A stretch of 64,000 nucleotides of DNA from Basidiobolus meristosporus CBS 931.73 (Eukaryota; Basidiobolomycota; Basidiobolomycetes; Basidiobolales; Basidiobolaceae), in the NCBI GenBank assembly GCA_002104905.1, contig MCFE01000139.1:1-64000 (forward strand), written 5' to 3'. The translations under genes and the position numbers were made by a program. This document shows positions 11,007 through 22,131 of this stretch, in pieces. The number at the start of each line of letters is the position of its first letter. Position 1 is the stretch's first letter. The notes below the pieces were generated by a model. That model did not search any database and was not told where the DNA came from. It saw only the letters and a list, made by a program, of their open reading frames with translations.

Positions 11007-12383
11007 GGCGTATTAGCACGTTGGTTGATAGTGAATTAGAAAGTGTTGCAAAAGAAAGAAATTTGGCTTGTGTAGCACTGGTCAATGGCAGTTATAAAGT
11101 AATCAAAGGTGGTAGAGTCATATAAAACCACTACTGTATAAGTTCAACTCGCAGAAAAAAGCATGACCACTTCAACTACGAGCAAATAGCATGCATTTGG
11201 ATTAATTCAACATCAACCTGTTGATTCGATTGCTAGGATTACACCTTTGAAACAAACAGATGTGACACACCACTTGTAATGTGACTAGGTTCGAAGAACT
11301 AGATGAATTCATCAGACTAGATTCAAACTCTGTTGGGCTCTGAGATTGGATCATTTCTGGTGGTGCACATGACTAGGGAGAATTTCTCACTAATTTGAAA
11401 TGCGAAGCACATGTAGAAGCCTGACTGGGGTTGATGAGCGTGAGTACCCTGATGCTCTCATGTTGCTGATATGATGGCCATTTCAGATTCCAAATCCAGG
11501 CAATAGCATTGGTAAAGCGTAACTACTTCAGGCCAACTCGTCAAGTGGCTTTTAATTCACACCTATCCACTGGGGCCCTGGATCGTCATGTGACCGGATC
11601 AAGATGTCAAAAGATTGTTCCCAACATCTGACTCATCCATGACGTCAATCAGGCTAATGTACTAACACAGTGGCCCCTCGCCTCTAGTAAATCCTTCCCA
11701 GAAGGTAACGTGTACGTGAAACATTAATTTGTTGACCGTGTTGATCTTGACTCTTTGACATTTACCGATTCACAAGTCTTGCAAAGATCGGGCATCGCAG
11801 AGACCATTGAATGAATTGGCCAAGGGAGACTGTCAGCCAGAAACTCTCACAGAGCCCCGGTGGAATCACCCCAAAGTCCAACCGAAATCTGGAAGACTGC
11901 TGATCGTCGCACCTTCTAGTTGGCCACGGAGCATCGGTAGAGTGTAGGACTTCATCCAAACTCATCTTACGCAGCCAGTCCAAATAGGTTGCTACCTTCT
12001 AACTGGAATTACCATACGGCCAGGCAGTAGCCGCTTATTGAGAATGAAAAACCTCCGCCTTACAGCCATTGGTGCTAATCTAATTAGCCGTGGTCGAATG
12101 GGGATGGGCGGCACTTCAGTGCTGAATTATTTTATATTTGGTCAATCAGAAGATCTGCTACAGAAATGCTAATGTATCTTGAGAAATGTAAGTTATATAA
12201 TGAAACGTCTAGAGTGAAGATTTCAGAAGATGATGCTTGAAAAGGGATTATATACACGAAAATTATAATACCAAGCGAAAAAGAGTATTTAACCCGATAG
12301 AGTGTAAGCGATGACAGATGTGTTAAGGTAGAGATTGCAGAGAGCGTGGCCGGCACAGTGAGATCAGTGGAGCCCGCAATGGC
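11007..12383. other. Intergenic region, no supported gene
   Basis: Upstream region of the TLDc gene and downstream region of the first zinc-finger gene. Only short frames are present (for example 11762-11983, minus), none with recognisable similarity. Confidence 0.4.
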
Positions 12384-12974
12384 TCATAAATGTGTTTTAT
12401 AATGCCTTCTAAGATTAGAAAGAACAGAAAACCGGCGTTGGCAATTAGCAAATTCACAGATGTACGGCTTTTCACCGGTGTGTGTGTGAAGGTGGACCCG
12501 GAGAGAACTTGGGCGTGGGAATCGCTTGTGACAGAGATGGCAAACGTGCCGTTTAGCAATGTAGTTTGGCTGATTTTGTTGATACTCATCGGCGAGCTCG
12601 AAAGGCTCGCTGTGGGAGTAAACGCCAATCTCTTCGTCAGTATCCGGTGTGGCAGGAGGAGACGCGGAGCAGCTGTTTGTAGTTTGGCCATCGGAGCATA
12701 TACTCTCCCGGGATTTCGAGCGGTTAGGAACTAACTGCTGTAACGTGGACTCGCTGTGGGTTTGCTTGTGCTTGTCAAGCTTCGTTGCTTTGTAAGAGAA
12801 ATAATCCTGGTCCTTGACATCGATATGCGGCCTGAACCATGTCTCTTGCGAGAAGAGCTCAGTGATACCAGGGAGTTGATGGCCAGAAGCAATGGATTGA
12901 CTATGAGGGTTGCTTACAGAGGAATCGCAAAACGAAGCTGGTTGCGAGCCATAGCTGTGGCTGATATGGGACAT
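12384..12974 (-). CDS. Two-finger C2H2 zinc-finger protein, paralog 1
   Basis: Probable DNA-binding transcription factor, 196 residues, single exon. The C-terminus carries two C2H2 fingers, CHLCHKRF...HLHTH (CX2C-X12-HX3H) and CEFANCQRRF...HYKTH (CX4C-X12-HX3H), joined by the classical linker TGEKP. A YIAKRH lead-in precedes finger 1. Near the N-terminus lies LPGITELFSQETWF, also present in the paralogs at 21426-22001 and 25191-25853. A Ser/Thr/Pro/acid-rich middle links the two. I start at the ATG at 12974; the frame stays open upstream to 13145, but without an ATG that gives a better match to the paralogs. A TATA-like TATAAAA lies at 13101-13107, about 130 bp upstream. Confidence 0.88.
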   Translation of the reverse strand: MSHISHSYGSQPASFCDSSVSNPHSQSIASGHQLPGITELFSQETWFRPHIDVKDQDYFSYKATKLDKHKQTHSESTLQQLVPNRSKSRESICSDGQTTNSCSASPPATPDTDEEIGVYSHSEPFELADEYQQNQPNYIAKRHVCHLCHKRFPRPSSLRVHLHTHTGEKPYICEFANCQRRFSVLSNLRRHYKTHL

Positions 12975-13100
12975 GGTTGAATATAGAACGGTCACAGAAA
13001 TGGCAGGAAGTTCAAATCTATAGGCACGCTGGGAATGGAGAACGGAATTTGGAAAAGTTAACCGTGATAGTCGAAACCATTGCATGGCAAGCGGCCGGTT

Positions 13101-13107
13101 TTTTATA
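13101..13107 (-). promoter_or_regulatory. TATA box of C2H2 paralog 1
   Basis: TATAAAA on the minus strand, about 127-133 bp before the ATG at 12974. The second paralog has its TATA box at a similar distance. Confidence 0.4.
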
Positions 13108-16100
13108 GTCGGCAGGAGGCTGAAGTGAAACCCATGTGCTGACAAGCCGAATGGAAATAAATAGATTTGATTGAATTGTCCATGATCATCACCACGATAC
13201 AGCGGAATATTCTGATCTTGGCATGGAGGATTCTTGATATGAACCTTATTCAGCTAAGATCAGAGGGCATTCGTCTTCACCATGTGCCAAACCCAGTTGT
13301 TCCGTGTCGCGAGCACCGCCAAAAAAATCGAGAATACGGGAGATCCACGGAAGATCGGGATGATCAAATGTTTGCCTGATGGGTATGACGGATTAACCTC
13401 ATTTTGGCTGATGAGATCTTTCTGTCAATAATATGGACACAGTCTGAAGGCCAGCCTTGATCACCGATGCACAAGCCCACTCATATTGATCCCACTCAAA
13501 CGACTGCGTTCGTGCCCATCATTCCCCAGGCCCCCTCATTTCCTTCTTGGATCAGACGTTGAGCCACATTGGAAATAAGAATCGGCCATCCAATGGTCAC
13601 ACCCGACCCAATCATTAGGAAGTGCCTATCAAGATGCAAACCTGCGCCCCAGTTAATATTGGTCAGAGTAGTTCTGCAGATGATATGCACCAAGGCTGAT
13701 TCCATTGATGCCGGATTCCAGTTGGACGTAGATCCATTCTGTACAAGTATTATGCACAAATTGGTTCATTGTTATGAGCAGCGTATCGATAACATCAGGA
13801 TACCAGCTGTGGATTGATACTCTGGGCTGTGGGTGTTTTCGGTGTATCCTGCTCTGGCTGATCACTGGAGTCCGCCAGATTCTGAATGCTAAGACTCTTG
13901 TCTCTCCGGCGTTTTCTTTGGTATGGATCAACGGATCGCCTCGCTCAGACCCCATTGAGTTGAATGTGCCAACAAGGGCTGACTCCTCCAACGAACTCCG
14001 GCGGATCGGCCTCTGCCGCTTGGTCCGTATGACTGAGGAGCCTGATTATCACAAGCCTCATTGTCCATTCATCTGTGCCATTGTACTGAGTTCGGAAGTA
14101 TGCTGAGATTAAAGCAATTTCTACCACCATCTCTATGGAAGGTAGCGGTTTTACCTTAATGTTGCATGGGCTCAGCGTTGGATCAGCCTTCCGTGGGAAT
14201 CAGCAAATCCGTCGCTTGCCCGCTTCGATGCCCAAGAGTATCCAATCAAGATTGAAGTCCACCATCGCACCCATTGGCCATGAGTAAATTTGATTCCAAT
14301 CTATCTGGATAATCGTCAATAGAGCTCCTATCAGGTACGCCTCTCTTGGGACGTAATTGGTCATGATCCACAACAATGTTCTATCTAGAAACTGGCCTAC
14401 AGAGTGGCTTACATCGAAAATAGGCCTATGGCAGCGTATGATGCAGCTCGGTGAGGTTTGATCTTGCTGACTCCTCCAAGCTGTCACCATGGGCGAGGAA
14501 TGACATCTTGATTACCCAATCCTTTCCGGCCTCGGTTCTTTGGAGAGTGTCCCTGGGTTTGCGAATGCGGTAGACTCCACTGGCAGGCCTATAGGGGACA
14601 GAGGAGGCGGAATCGAAACTGGGGCTTTACGGTGCACCATGTGGAATCCAACACGCTTCCGATTGTGGTTGTATCTGCGTTCACAATAAACACACTGACA
14701 CTGACACTGCCTGCTTCGCTCATTCGGCCATATTTTTTCAGACTTGCCATGTAATTACATAAAGCCGAATTAACGCTAACTGGGGATATATCGAGATGGA
14801 ACGAGATTAGATCTATATACAATGGATCCTGCGCGATGAGGCTCAGATCAATGGCAAGGCTACGTGCTTTCTATCGCAAAACAATCAAGAGATGCTTCCA
14901 TTTTTACCCTGGAGATCATTGTAGAGATCCATCGTACAGTCATGGATGCAGTTGGTCCACGCTGGTTCCAAGTCTGGGCTAACGTGATGTTGATGATTCC
15001 CATGCCGTTTTATATCTATACCCGGTTTGGTTGAGCAAAACGATGTGCTCATCGCATGAAAGTTCGTGGCTTATCCGAGCCATCTATGAAATTATGCATC
15101 TCTATAGTTGCCCAACGTCATTTCACGATCAACCAAGGCCAGTTCAAGCATGAGGAGGGAATATTCAGCTCCCAGAGTTCTATGTTTGCCATCATGTTGG
15201 GTCATATGCAAACAGACTTACCCCAGGGCACGGATGATGACTTTGTGTGTTTGTTGTTTTCTCTGCTTGAATGATCCGCTCAACCGTAGAATAGCATTTG
15301 GCTGAAGTGGCACCTGCAACCCCACGGACTAGAGAAGGCGCTGAACCTTCACATACTCCACCAATTGTCTTTTGAATGAAGTCGATTGACATCAGCACAC
15401 CTCAAGATAGCCATACCACTTCAAGTATTTCGTCGCACCAATCTACTATCTACCAAGGTATCATGAAGTTTGCCACTCCAATCATTCATTATCTGAAGCG
15501 GTATAACTAATGTTTGGTTAGATCATTTAATACCATGAATGGGATGATTGGCTCAGTGCGAAATTCTTAGATAGAGCTTGACGAAACCTGGCGAATGCCC
15601 ACCATGCGAGTAGTTTCATGTCTCCTAGATATAGTAAAGCCAATGTAATGGGTAGTGGGGTGACCCTTTTCCTGCGAATAATGAACAAGGACGGTATTTC
15701 TGTGTTTAGACTGTACCCATTAAAGAATGATACGATGTGATGAAGCGCTGGCCGCTGATGAGCCTTTGGTACATGCAATCATTGCTGTCCCTATAAGTGC
15801 CCGTATGCCAAAGACTAGGTATGTGGAATATAGCAATGGCTCCGAGATGCAGGTGCAACAACTAATCACATCACAGTAATTTGTAGTCGTATCAATGATT
15901 GGTATTTGCTGTTCAGTCGTCGACGAAGCATCCAACGAAGCGTGAGAACTATCACAACCAGTAATGTTACCCTTCAGCATAGGTATTGATCAACCATTCA
16001 GAGGATATATTGGTGGCAATCAAGTCCCCAGTCGATGCCCATCAATTTACCAAATATTCTGTGCCAGAACGATCCCCTGATGGGCCTCGATTCCAGAAGG

Positions 16101-18278
16101 GCACCCAAACTACTCGGGCGCACAAACACCCTGATGAGTGGGCCAGAATACAATAGATGATACCCACAAATCGATAAACTGAGACAGGTGGAGAAACCAA
16201 CGATTCCACAAACGGAAATCTTGGTGCAAAAAAGTGATTTGGGATAACCTGACGGACTCTGTACACCGGAATATATACGTGATTATATAGAATGAACTCT
16301 AGCGTCACTTGCCCGAAACACCCTTGGCACTCAGAGGGATCCACGCATAAAGCCCTACCATTTCTATTAATGGGGAGACGCTGTCCATACATGGGAATTG
16401 TTCGGCTTCGTCGCATACCCAGGAGATCAATAGCTCCAATGCTACACAAGAGGTTTTCGCATAGAGGAGTTGGCAAAAGCTGGTTGGTAGAGGATGGTTT
16501 CCTAACGATAATCACACCACCATAGGCTGGAATCAGTTCAGTGAGCAGATATCGTGAAATAGAATGGATTCTAAAGATCTGGAGAAGCTCCAGTGTCTTC
16601 AAGGTAGATAGTCAATCGTCATGAATCAAGTGGATTCGTTAGATTATGCATTCCGGGTTCGAAGTGAATCAATGATGGACCGGCCAATGTCAGTGCGATA
16701 GGGGCTGGCAACGAAGGAGATTGAATATCTTCATATAGGCCCACAGGTGAAACATATTATGATCATGAATCTTAACCTTAATTCTCCACAATACTGACGA
16801 TGCCTGATACGAGAACACAAATCATGGATTATCTCCCCATAACTCACAGTTGTGCCCTCTGACTTTGATTGGACCACAGGGCTCAGTACGAGATGAGTAT
16901 TTACAATCAAAGCGCTAACCAGACATCTTTCTAGGTAAGTATGAGCGTGAGGTTACTCCTAATATATTCCTATAAAAGGCTAGCAATTAGATATCTCCAT
17001 ATTGACCGAAGATCAAGGGAAGTTCTGTAGAGGGTAGATACCTGACACAAGGGCTGATCACGCTTTCCAGAGTCTGATTCGATGCCAATACTCTCCTCAT
17101 ACCTCAAGCCTGGATATTAAGGCCGCTCTATTAGTAGGCTCCAAAGATGGATTAGCAAAGTTGAGGATCGGTGATTCATATGTCAATGGTTGATCTGAGT
17201 GCATACTTCAGATATCAACGTTTCTCATCAGGAACTCAATATGCCTTTTAGCCGTAATATGGTGATAGTTGTTGGGATTCACTAAATTCGTCCTAAGATC
17301 TGAGATAACTTGTTTATGCATCGGCTGTAATTGGTTTGGTTCATGAAACAAGGTCGGCTTGATTGGAAGGAGTGATGCTACATCCAATGCTCATTTGATA
17401 AGCAAATCAAACATATGATTTGGCTTGGGCGAAATATTCCACCTAGCAGATGCTTTCTAAATATACCCAAGAGATCTTGTCTATTCCAAGCGACATGTGT
17501 TATAAAATATAGATATGTGCCAAATAGATTGTATTTGCTACTTTCGGGACCCACTCGGAGATTCGATGCTTGAACCTATTCTTCGGGTAAGGAAATACCT
17601 GATGCCTAAACATGTTTAACAGCACCGGATCTTGCTTGAATTCTTGGCGTGGATGATCCCAACATATGCGCAAACTGTAACCAGGAGTTGAGCTCTTGGG
17701 GGGGCTTGGATGTGGCTCATATCGATCGGGAACTTCTTCCGATATTCCTGCGTCTCATGCGTTTTGCAGATCTCTACCAAAAGCCAATCAATGTACTGTA
17801 TCCAAGGGATTACGCTCATAGAATTCGAATGGGCTTCGGATCTTCGTATGCGAAGGTTTTGACATGTAAACCAAGTGGGTTTGTACTACTGACTATCTAT
17901 AGATACAGTATACTCGATATATGTATTGCCATTTGTTGCTTTGCCGTGGTATAACCAGTTCTATAAAGATCACTCATAGTTCATGCGATGGGGACAAACA
18001 ATCAAGGCTGCCGTATCAGTATACACGCAAGGTGCATAGTAACTGATTCGTTGCTACCTCTATCATGCTAGAGTGGACTGGATTGAACATGTCGATTGCT
18101 AGATGAAAATACATAGTAGCCAAGGCCTGTTACATGAACAATTCTCCTGGGTGCTCATAATTCGCGGGCTTTATTCATCCATGGTGGCTATAAGTTTCAT
18201 TTCAAGGTACAAGGGGTTTTGGTCTTTCAGGAAAGCGAAGACTTCTTGAACAAGACGCTATGCTACAATTAGGTAGGC
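13108..18278. other. Long gene-poor region
   Basis: More than 5 kb with only short or overlapping frames on both strands. The longest (16042-16602, minus, 186 codons) and others near 13496-14106, 14200-14490 and 17649-17954 show no domain I recognise and no consistent splicing pattern. CpG is not depleted here, unlike in the transposon half. It may hold decayed genes or an unrecognised spliced gene; I cannot support either. Confidence 0.4.
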
Positions 18279-19596
18279 TCATAATTTTAGTAGGCATCTG
18301 AATGCTGATACGGTGCCCATGGCAAAGATGATTCGAAGGACAAGCCCGGTATATATGGTCCATTTAAGCGCCATTTTGTATTTATCATCCAGCTCCGAAG
18401 GTTTATTCACCCAGGGCTTTCGCACGCGTTGGAACTTGGCCGACATGAGAAGCTGGAATACCCAGTTCATATCAAAATGATTGAATGTGACTGGGGTCTC
18501 GTTCAGAGATGGCATGACATTCCCTTTGGAATCCCAAATCATATCGAGCAACTCGGAGGTGGTGCGGAAAGTAATCCCCCAGAGTGTTGCTTTGCTCGGG
18601 AACTGTGGAAGCCGGATTCCTGGAAACTGGAAGTTGCCAAACAGGAAGCGCACTCTATCCTGAATCCATTTGGGCGCGCCCCGCGATAGCCCAGTCGCCA
18701 CATTAATATGGATCAATTCTCGTTTCCGCGTGGTAAGATGCTCCAAAAGGTATGGAACGGGTATCCAGCGTACTTCTGCCACTTCCGATTCTTGTAGCTT
18801 GACCTCTGGGGTGACCTTAGACAACTGGAGATATACTAATTGCCAGATAACAAGATGAATGGTTACCCAGCTATGAAGATTAAAATATCTGGGATATTTT
18901 ACCTTGTGCAGAGAGAATCATCAATAGCTCATGCCCTCCACGTCCGGTGATCTTTTGGTCATCTAGAGATCCCAAGTGAGTGAACCTAATGGAAACGGTT
19001 GTCGGAATTATAAAGCCATCTCTGCGAAGAGAAACGCAGCAAATTCTTACGCTGGTGAGCTCAGGTCCAAGTCGATCTCTTCCAAGGTTTCTCTCACTGC
19101 GGTTTCGGTATCCTCTTCGTTCTTTTCGTTCTTACCTCCAGGAAACGCAATCTGAAGCACGGTCGGTATGTTATGAGAGGGTTGGTGAAACAAGGTGCCC
19201 ATAGTTCCGACTAACCTGTCCGGACCAACGGTCTCCCGATCTACTGGCTCTCTGTATGTAAAGTATTTCTAATGTCCCTCTCCTGACCCAATCGGCTGGA
19301 AAGTACAAGTTAATAACAGAAACCAAAACCTTCGCTTGCTCTAATTAACCAACTTTTTAGGAAGCTTTCCAAATCATTCTCTATAAAGTTCACAGACCGT
19401 TAGAAGGGATTCGAAAGAGGGAGACGGCTTAGGATTTACCTAAACCAATGCCAGTTGTTTGATAAGGCTCCTCTTCACTTGGCTTAACCCTTAGGATTAT
19501 CGCCACCGCTGCTCTTCTGATATGAGGCTTTGAGGAGATTTTGAAACCAGGTAAATTTTTGAGGTTTTCTACAAGATTCAGTAATCTGTCTGACAT
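18279..19596 (-). CDS. Nudix hydrolase with C-terminal membrane segment (six exons)
   Basis: Nudix-superfamily hydrolase, which cleaves nucleoside diphosphates linked to another moiety. I assembled it from exons 19596-19440, 19380-19330, 19295-19216, 19151-19051, 18985-18903 and 18835-18279 (1,029 nt, 342 residues). Introns are 59, 34, 64, 65 and 67 bp, all GT...AG and phase-consistent. Core segments are RRAAVAIILRV, RWSGQIAFPGG and the Nudix box from G102 (GX5EX7RE.XEEX.U: E108, R116, E117, E120, E121). D123 sits where the box usually has Gly. The later LGSLDDQ and EVAEVRWIPV, then LWGITFRTTSELLD, match the family's C-terminal half. A hydrophobic stretch near the last 25 residues could anchor it in a membrane. 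The intron 4 acceptor could also lie 35 bp earlier in transcript order; I chose the one giving AFTHLGSLDD. The substrate is unknown. Confidence 0.85.
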
Positions 19597-21425
19597 ATCT
19601 TCTAATGTGAGGGGAGGGGGGGACTTCTGTTAAGGAACCCTAGTGAGCTATCCATTTATCTGCGTGGTGGAGTACATACGGAATGACTAATAAGATATCC
19701 ATCTCCGACTATTCAAATTGTGACCCACACCCTCGTGCATCCCGGTTTCTTAAAAAGTCAATTCTCGTTAATTGGATTATCGTCAACTGATTACTTCATC
19801 TTAATCCGGTTTTGTTGGTTCATCCCTCGTCATCAAATTTAATACTGGTTAAACCCACCGGCCTCAGTCGCCAAGTTGACCATAGTGACTACGAGATGTT
19901 TGATGAAGATTGGCTTGGATTGCCGCTTGAGGCTCCAAATAAAAAATCCACTAAATAACCAGTAGCCCAGGAACAGAGATCAGCGAGGATTCACTTGACA
20001 GCACCGGATATTGTCCCGTTTCCTGAATGCGTTTCGTGAGGTTGAATGGATGGTTCGTATGGATAGCCGGTCTTTTCTTGTTGTGGATGAGGTCAGTGAC
20101 CATTTTCAATCACGGTGTATGTAGTTTCCATACTAGTGGACAACCAGAACTGAATGAATAAGCTCAAATGTGCAATTGCTTTGAGAAACCAATTTTCAGT
20201 GTGCATGGCTGAGTATGGGCTTGTTTGAAGATGCAGCAAACACTCGGCCAGGAATTGTGAATCATACGTGTCCACCCAGAAATTGCTCTTACAAACAAGC
20301 TTCTAAGTATTTACTTGGTTCCTAACGAGGCCGTCCTCCCTGATAAAACGAAATCATGGCAATGTTGGATCCCAATGCCTCTTTCCTGGGACTTGAGTCT
20401 AACCTGTTGTTGTTGTTGACAATATGGCAGGGCCCAGCATGCAGCCCTCGGACTTTGAAGACGTGTTATATGAATTGAGTTGAATAAGCGGCTTCGTGTA
20501 AACACCGATTGGAGTTGTCTTGGAGAAGATCTCATGATCAACAGTTGATAAATCAGTGTGCCTGATGCTCAATAAGCCTACATTGACAGACAATACATAT
20601 CACAGCATAGCGAGGACAATCCAAGGAATCCGTAGAATTATGGAGCGTTATTGCAGGTCGATGATTCATTTCCAAGTGGCCATGGTGTAAAAAGTAACCC
20701 CCAACCCTAACAACAAGCCAGCCAACCTGTATGTCTATACGATTGAAGCTTGAGCTATCTCCAAGATGGGTGCTATGAAAGTCTTGGTTTATGATTGAAA
20801 CATCTACAAGATACCGTGAAATATACATTAGGGTTTGTTTGGGCAACCATCGCCAAGCGACAACAGTTGGGGGTGTTTAGGTGTCCGTGAGCTGAGAAGT
20901 GTGATCTAGGTCGCTTGATGAGTAACAACTTCGGCTATTCTGATCAGGGGCTCGTGGTCATATCGCTTAGTATATGGCGGCCCGTTGACAGTAGGAAGAT
21001 TGAACACAATTGTAAATGGGAGGTGTGCAATGAACCCTAATAGGGTTTCCGTACGAAAAGAACCCAACTTAACGTATGCAGGCAGGGTGGCTCATGAGCA
21101 TCAAGATGGTTGTTGATCCAATCAGCAATGTGCTGGGAAATTCAGAAATCTAGGGTCTAGAATTGGGGTTTTAGTAATATATACACTGTATAGATTGAGC
21201 ATGAATATCGCAATGCTGGAATAATAATTGAAAAGGTGGGTGGGTAGACCATTGAGGCGTGTATTCGTTAGGCGAAATATCAGAGAAATGAATGTTGGAA
21301 AATGGTGAGGCCGACCATATGGGATATCAATAATGGATTTCCAAAGATATCGACGGATCTATGTGTGCTGATACGAATTACAGGAGGCTCATGGATTTGA
21401 CCACTGCACTATCTTTACAATAGAG
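19597..21425. other. Intergenic region, no supported gene
   Basis: A 74-codon ATG frame at 20311-20535 (minus) begins with a basic stretch that could be a mitochondrial presequence and contains a short Gln run (from GTT/CAA repeats near 20405-20420). I found no convincing downstream exon and do not call it a gene. The remainder shows nothing recognisable. Confidence 0.35.
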
Positions 21426-22001
21426 TCATGTTGTGTGAGTCTTGGTGTGTCTCCGAAGATTGGAGAGTACCGAGAACCGGCGTAGACATCCTGGGTATGA
21501 GCACTGGTATGGTTTCTCGCCGGTGTGAGTGTGTATATGTATGCGAAGGGAGCTAGGCCGAGGAAATCTCTTGAAACAGATATGGCACGTATGGCGTTTG
21601 GCTACATAGTTACGTTGACCAGGAGGAGTTAAATACTCCGGTATAGAAGCCTCGCTTTGGCTATTGGAAGAAACAGACGAGCTTCGTTCCCCAACAGTAA
21701 AGGTCGAGTTTTCCGGTGGATCGTATGTCGGTAGCTCAGAATTGAGAGGAATGGTGGTGGAAATGCTTTGAATATTGTAGCTTTGATGTTGGCTAGGGCT
21801 TATGGAGATATCCTGCCGCATTGTATAGTTCAGGATTTGATCTATTTTACACGGTCGGGGCGCTACATCTCCCTGGGAAGAAATGTCTCGAGCATAAGAC
21901 TCAGAGGGCTTTGAATACCATGTTTCTCCGGAGAAAAGTTCATGTAAGCCAGGGAGATATTGATTGGGTGACGAACGTGGTAAGGATGTGAATGTTGACA
22001 T
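21426..22001 (-). CDS. Two-finger C2H2 zinc-finger protein, paralog 2
   Basis: Paralog of the genes at 12384-12974 and 25191-25853: 191 residues, one exon, probable nuclear DNA-binding regulator. Two C-terminal C2H2 fingers, CHICFKRF...HIHTH and CSYPGCLRRF...HTKTH, are separated by TGEKP and preceded by NYVAKRH. The N-terminal motif reads LPGLHELFSGETWY. The linker between motif and fingers is Ser/Thr-rich and not conserved. Start is the ATG at 22001, immediately preceded in frame by a TTG. A TATA box (22124-22131) lies about 125 bp upstream. The gene ends only a few residues after the last finger, as in the other two copies. Confidence 0.9.
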   Translation of the reverse strand: MSTFTSLPRSSPNQYLPGLHELFSGETWYSKPSESYARDISSQGDVAPRPCKIDQILNYTMRQDISISPSQHQSYNIQSISTTIPLNSELPTYDPPENSTFTVGERSSSVSSNSQSEASIPEYLTPPGQRNYVAKRHTCHICFKRFPRPSSLRIHIHTHTGEKPYQCSYPGCLRRFSVLSNLRRHTKTHTT

Positions 22002-22123
22002 CAAGGAGCAGTAGCGGCGAATCTAAGCTTGGTAAGGTATAGCTATTTCACTAGATAACTGAAGTGGCCATAGGCAGGAAGTAAGTCGGATAATGTGAGA
22101 TAACTCTAAGCATTCGTCAGAGC

Positions 22124-22131
22124 CTTATATA
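22124..22131 (-). promoter_or_regulatory. TATA box of C2H2 paralog 2
   Basis: TATATAAG read on the minus strand, about 125 bp upstream of the ATG at 22001. Confidence 0.45.

Noticed and set aside
16042-16602. 186-codon minus-strand frame
   Set aside because: The longest frame in a gene-poor stretch, but no domain, no signal peptide and overlapping frames on the other strand; consistent with chance.
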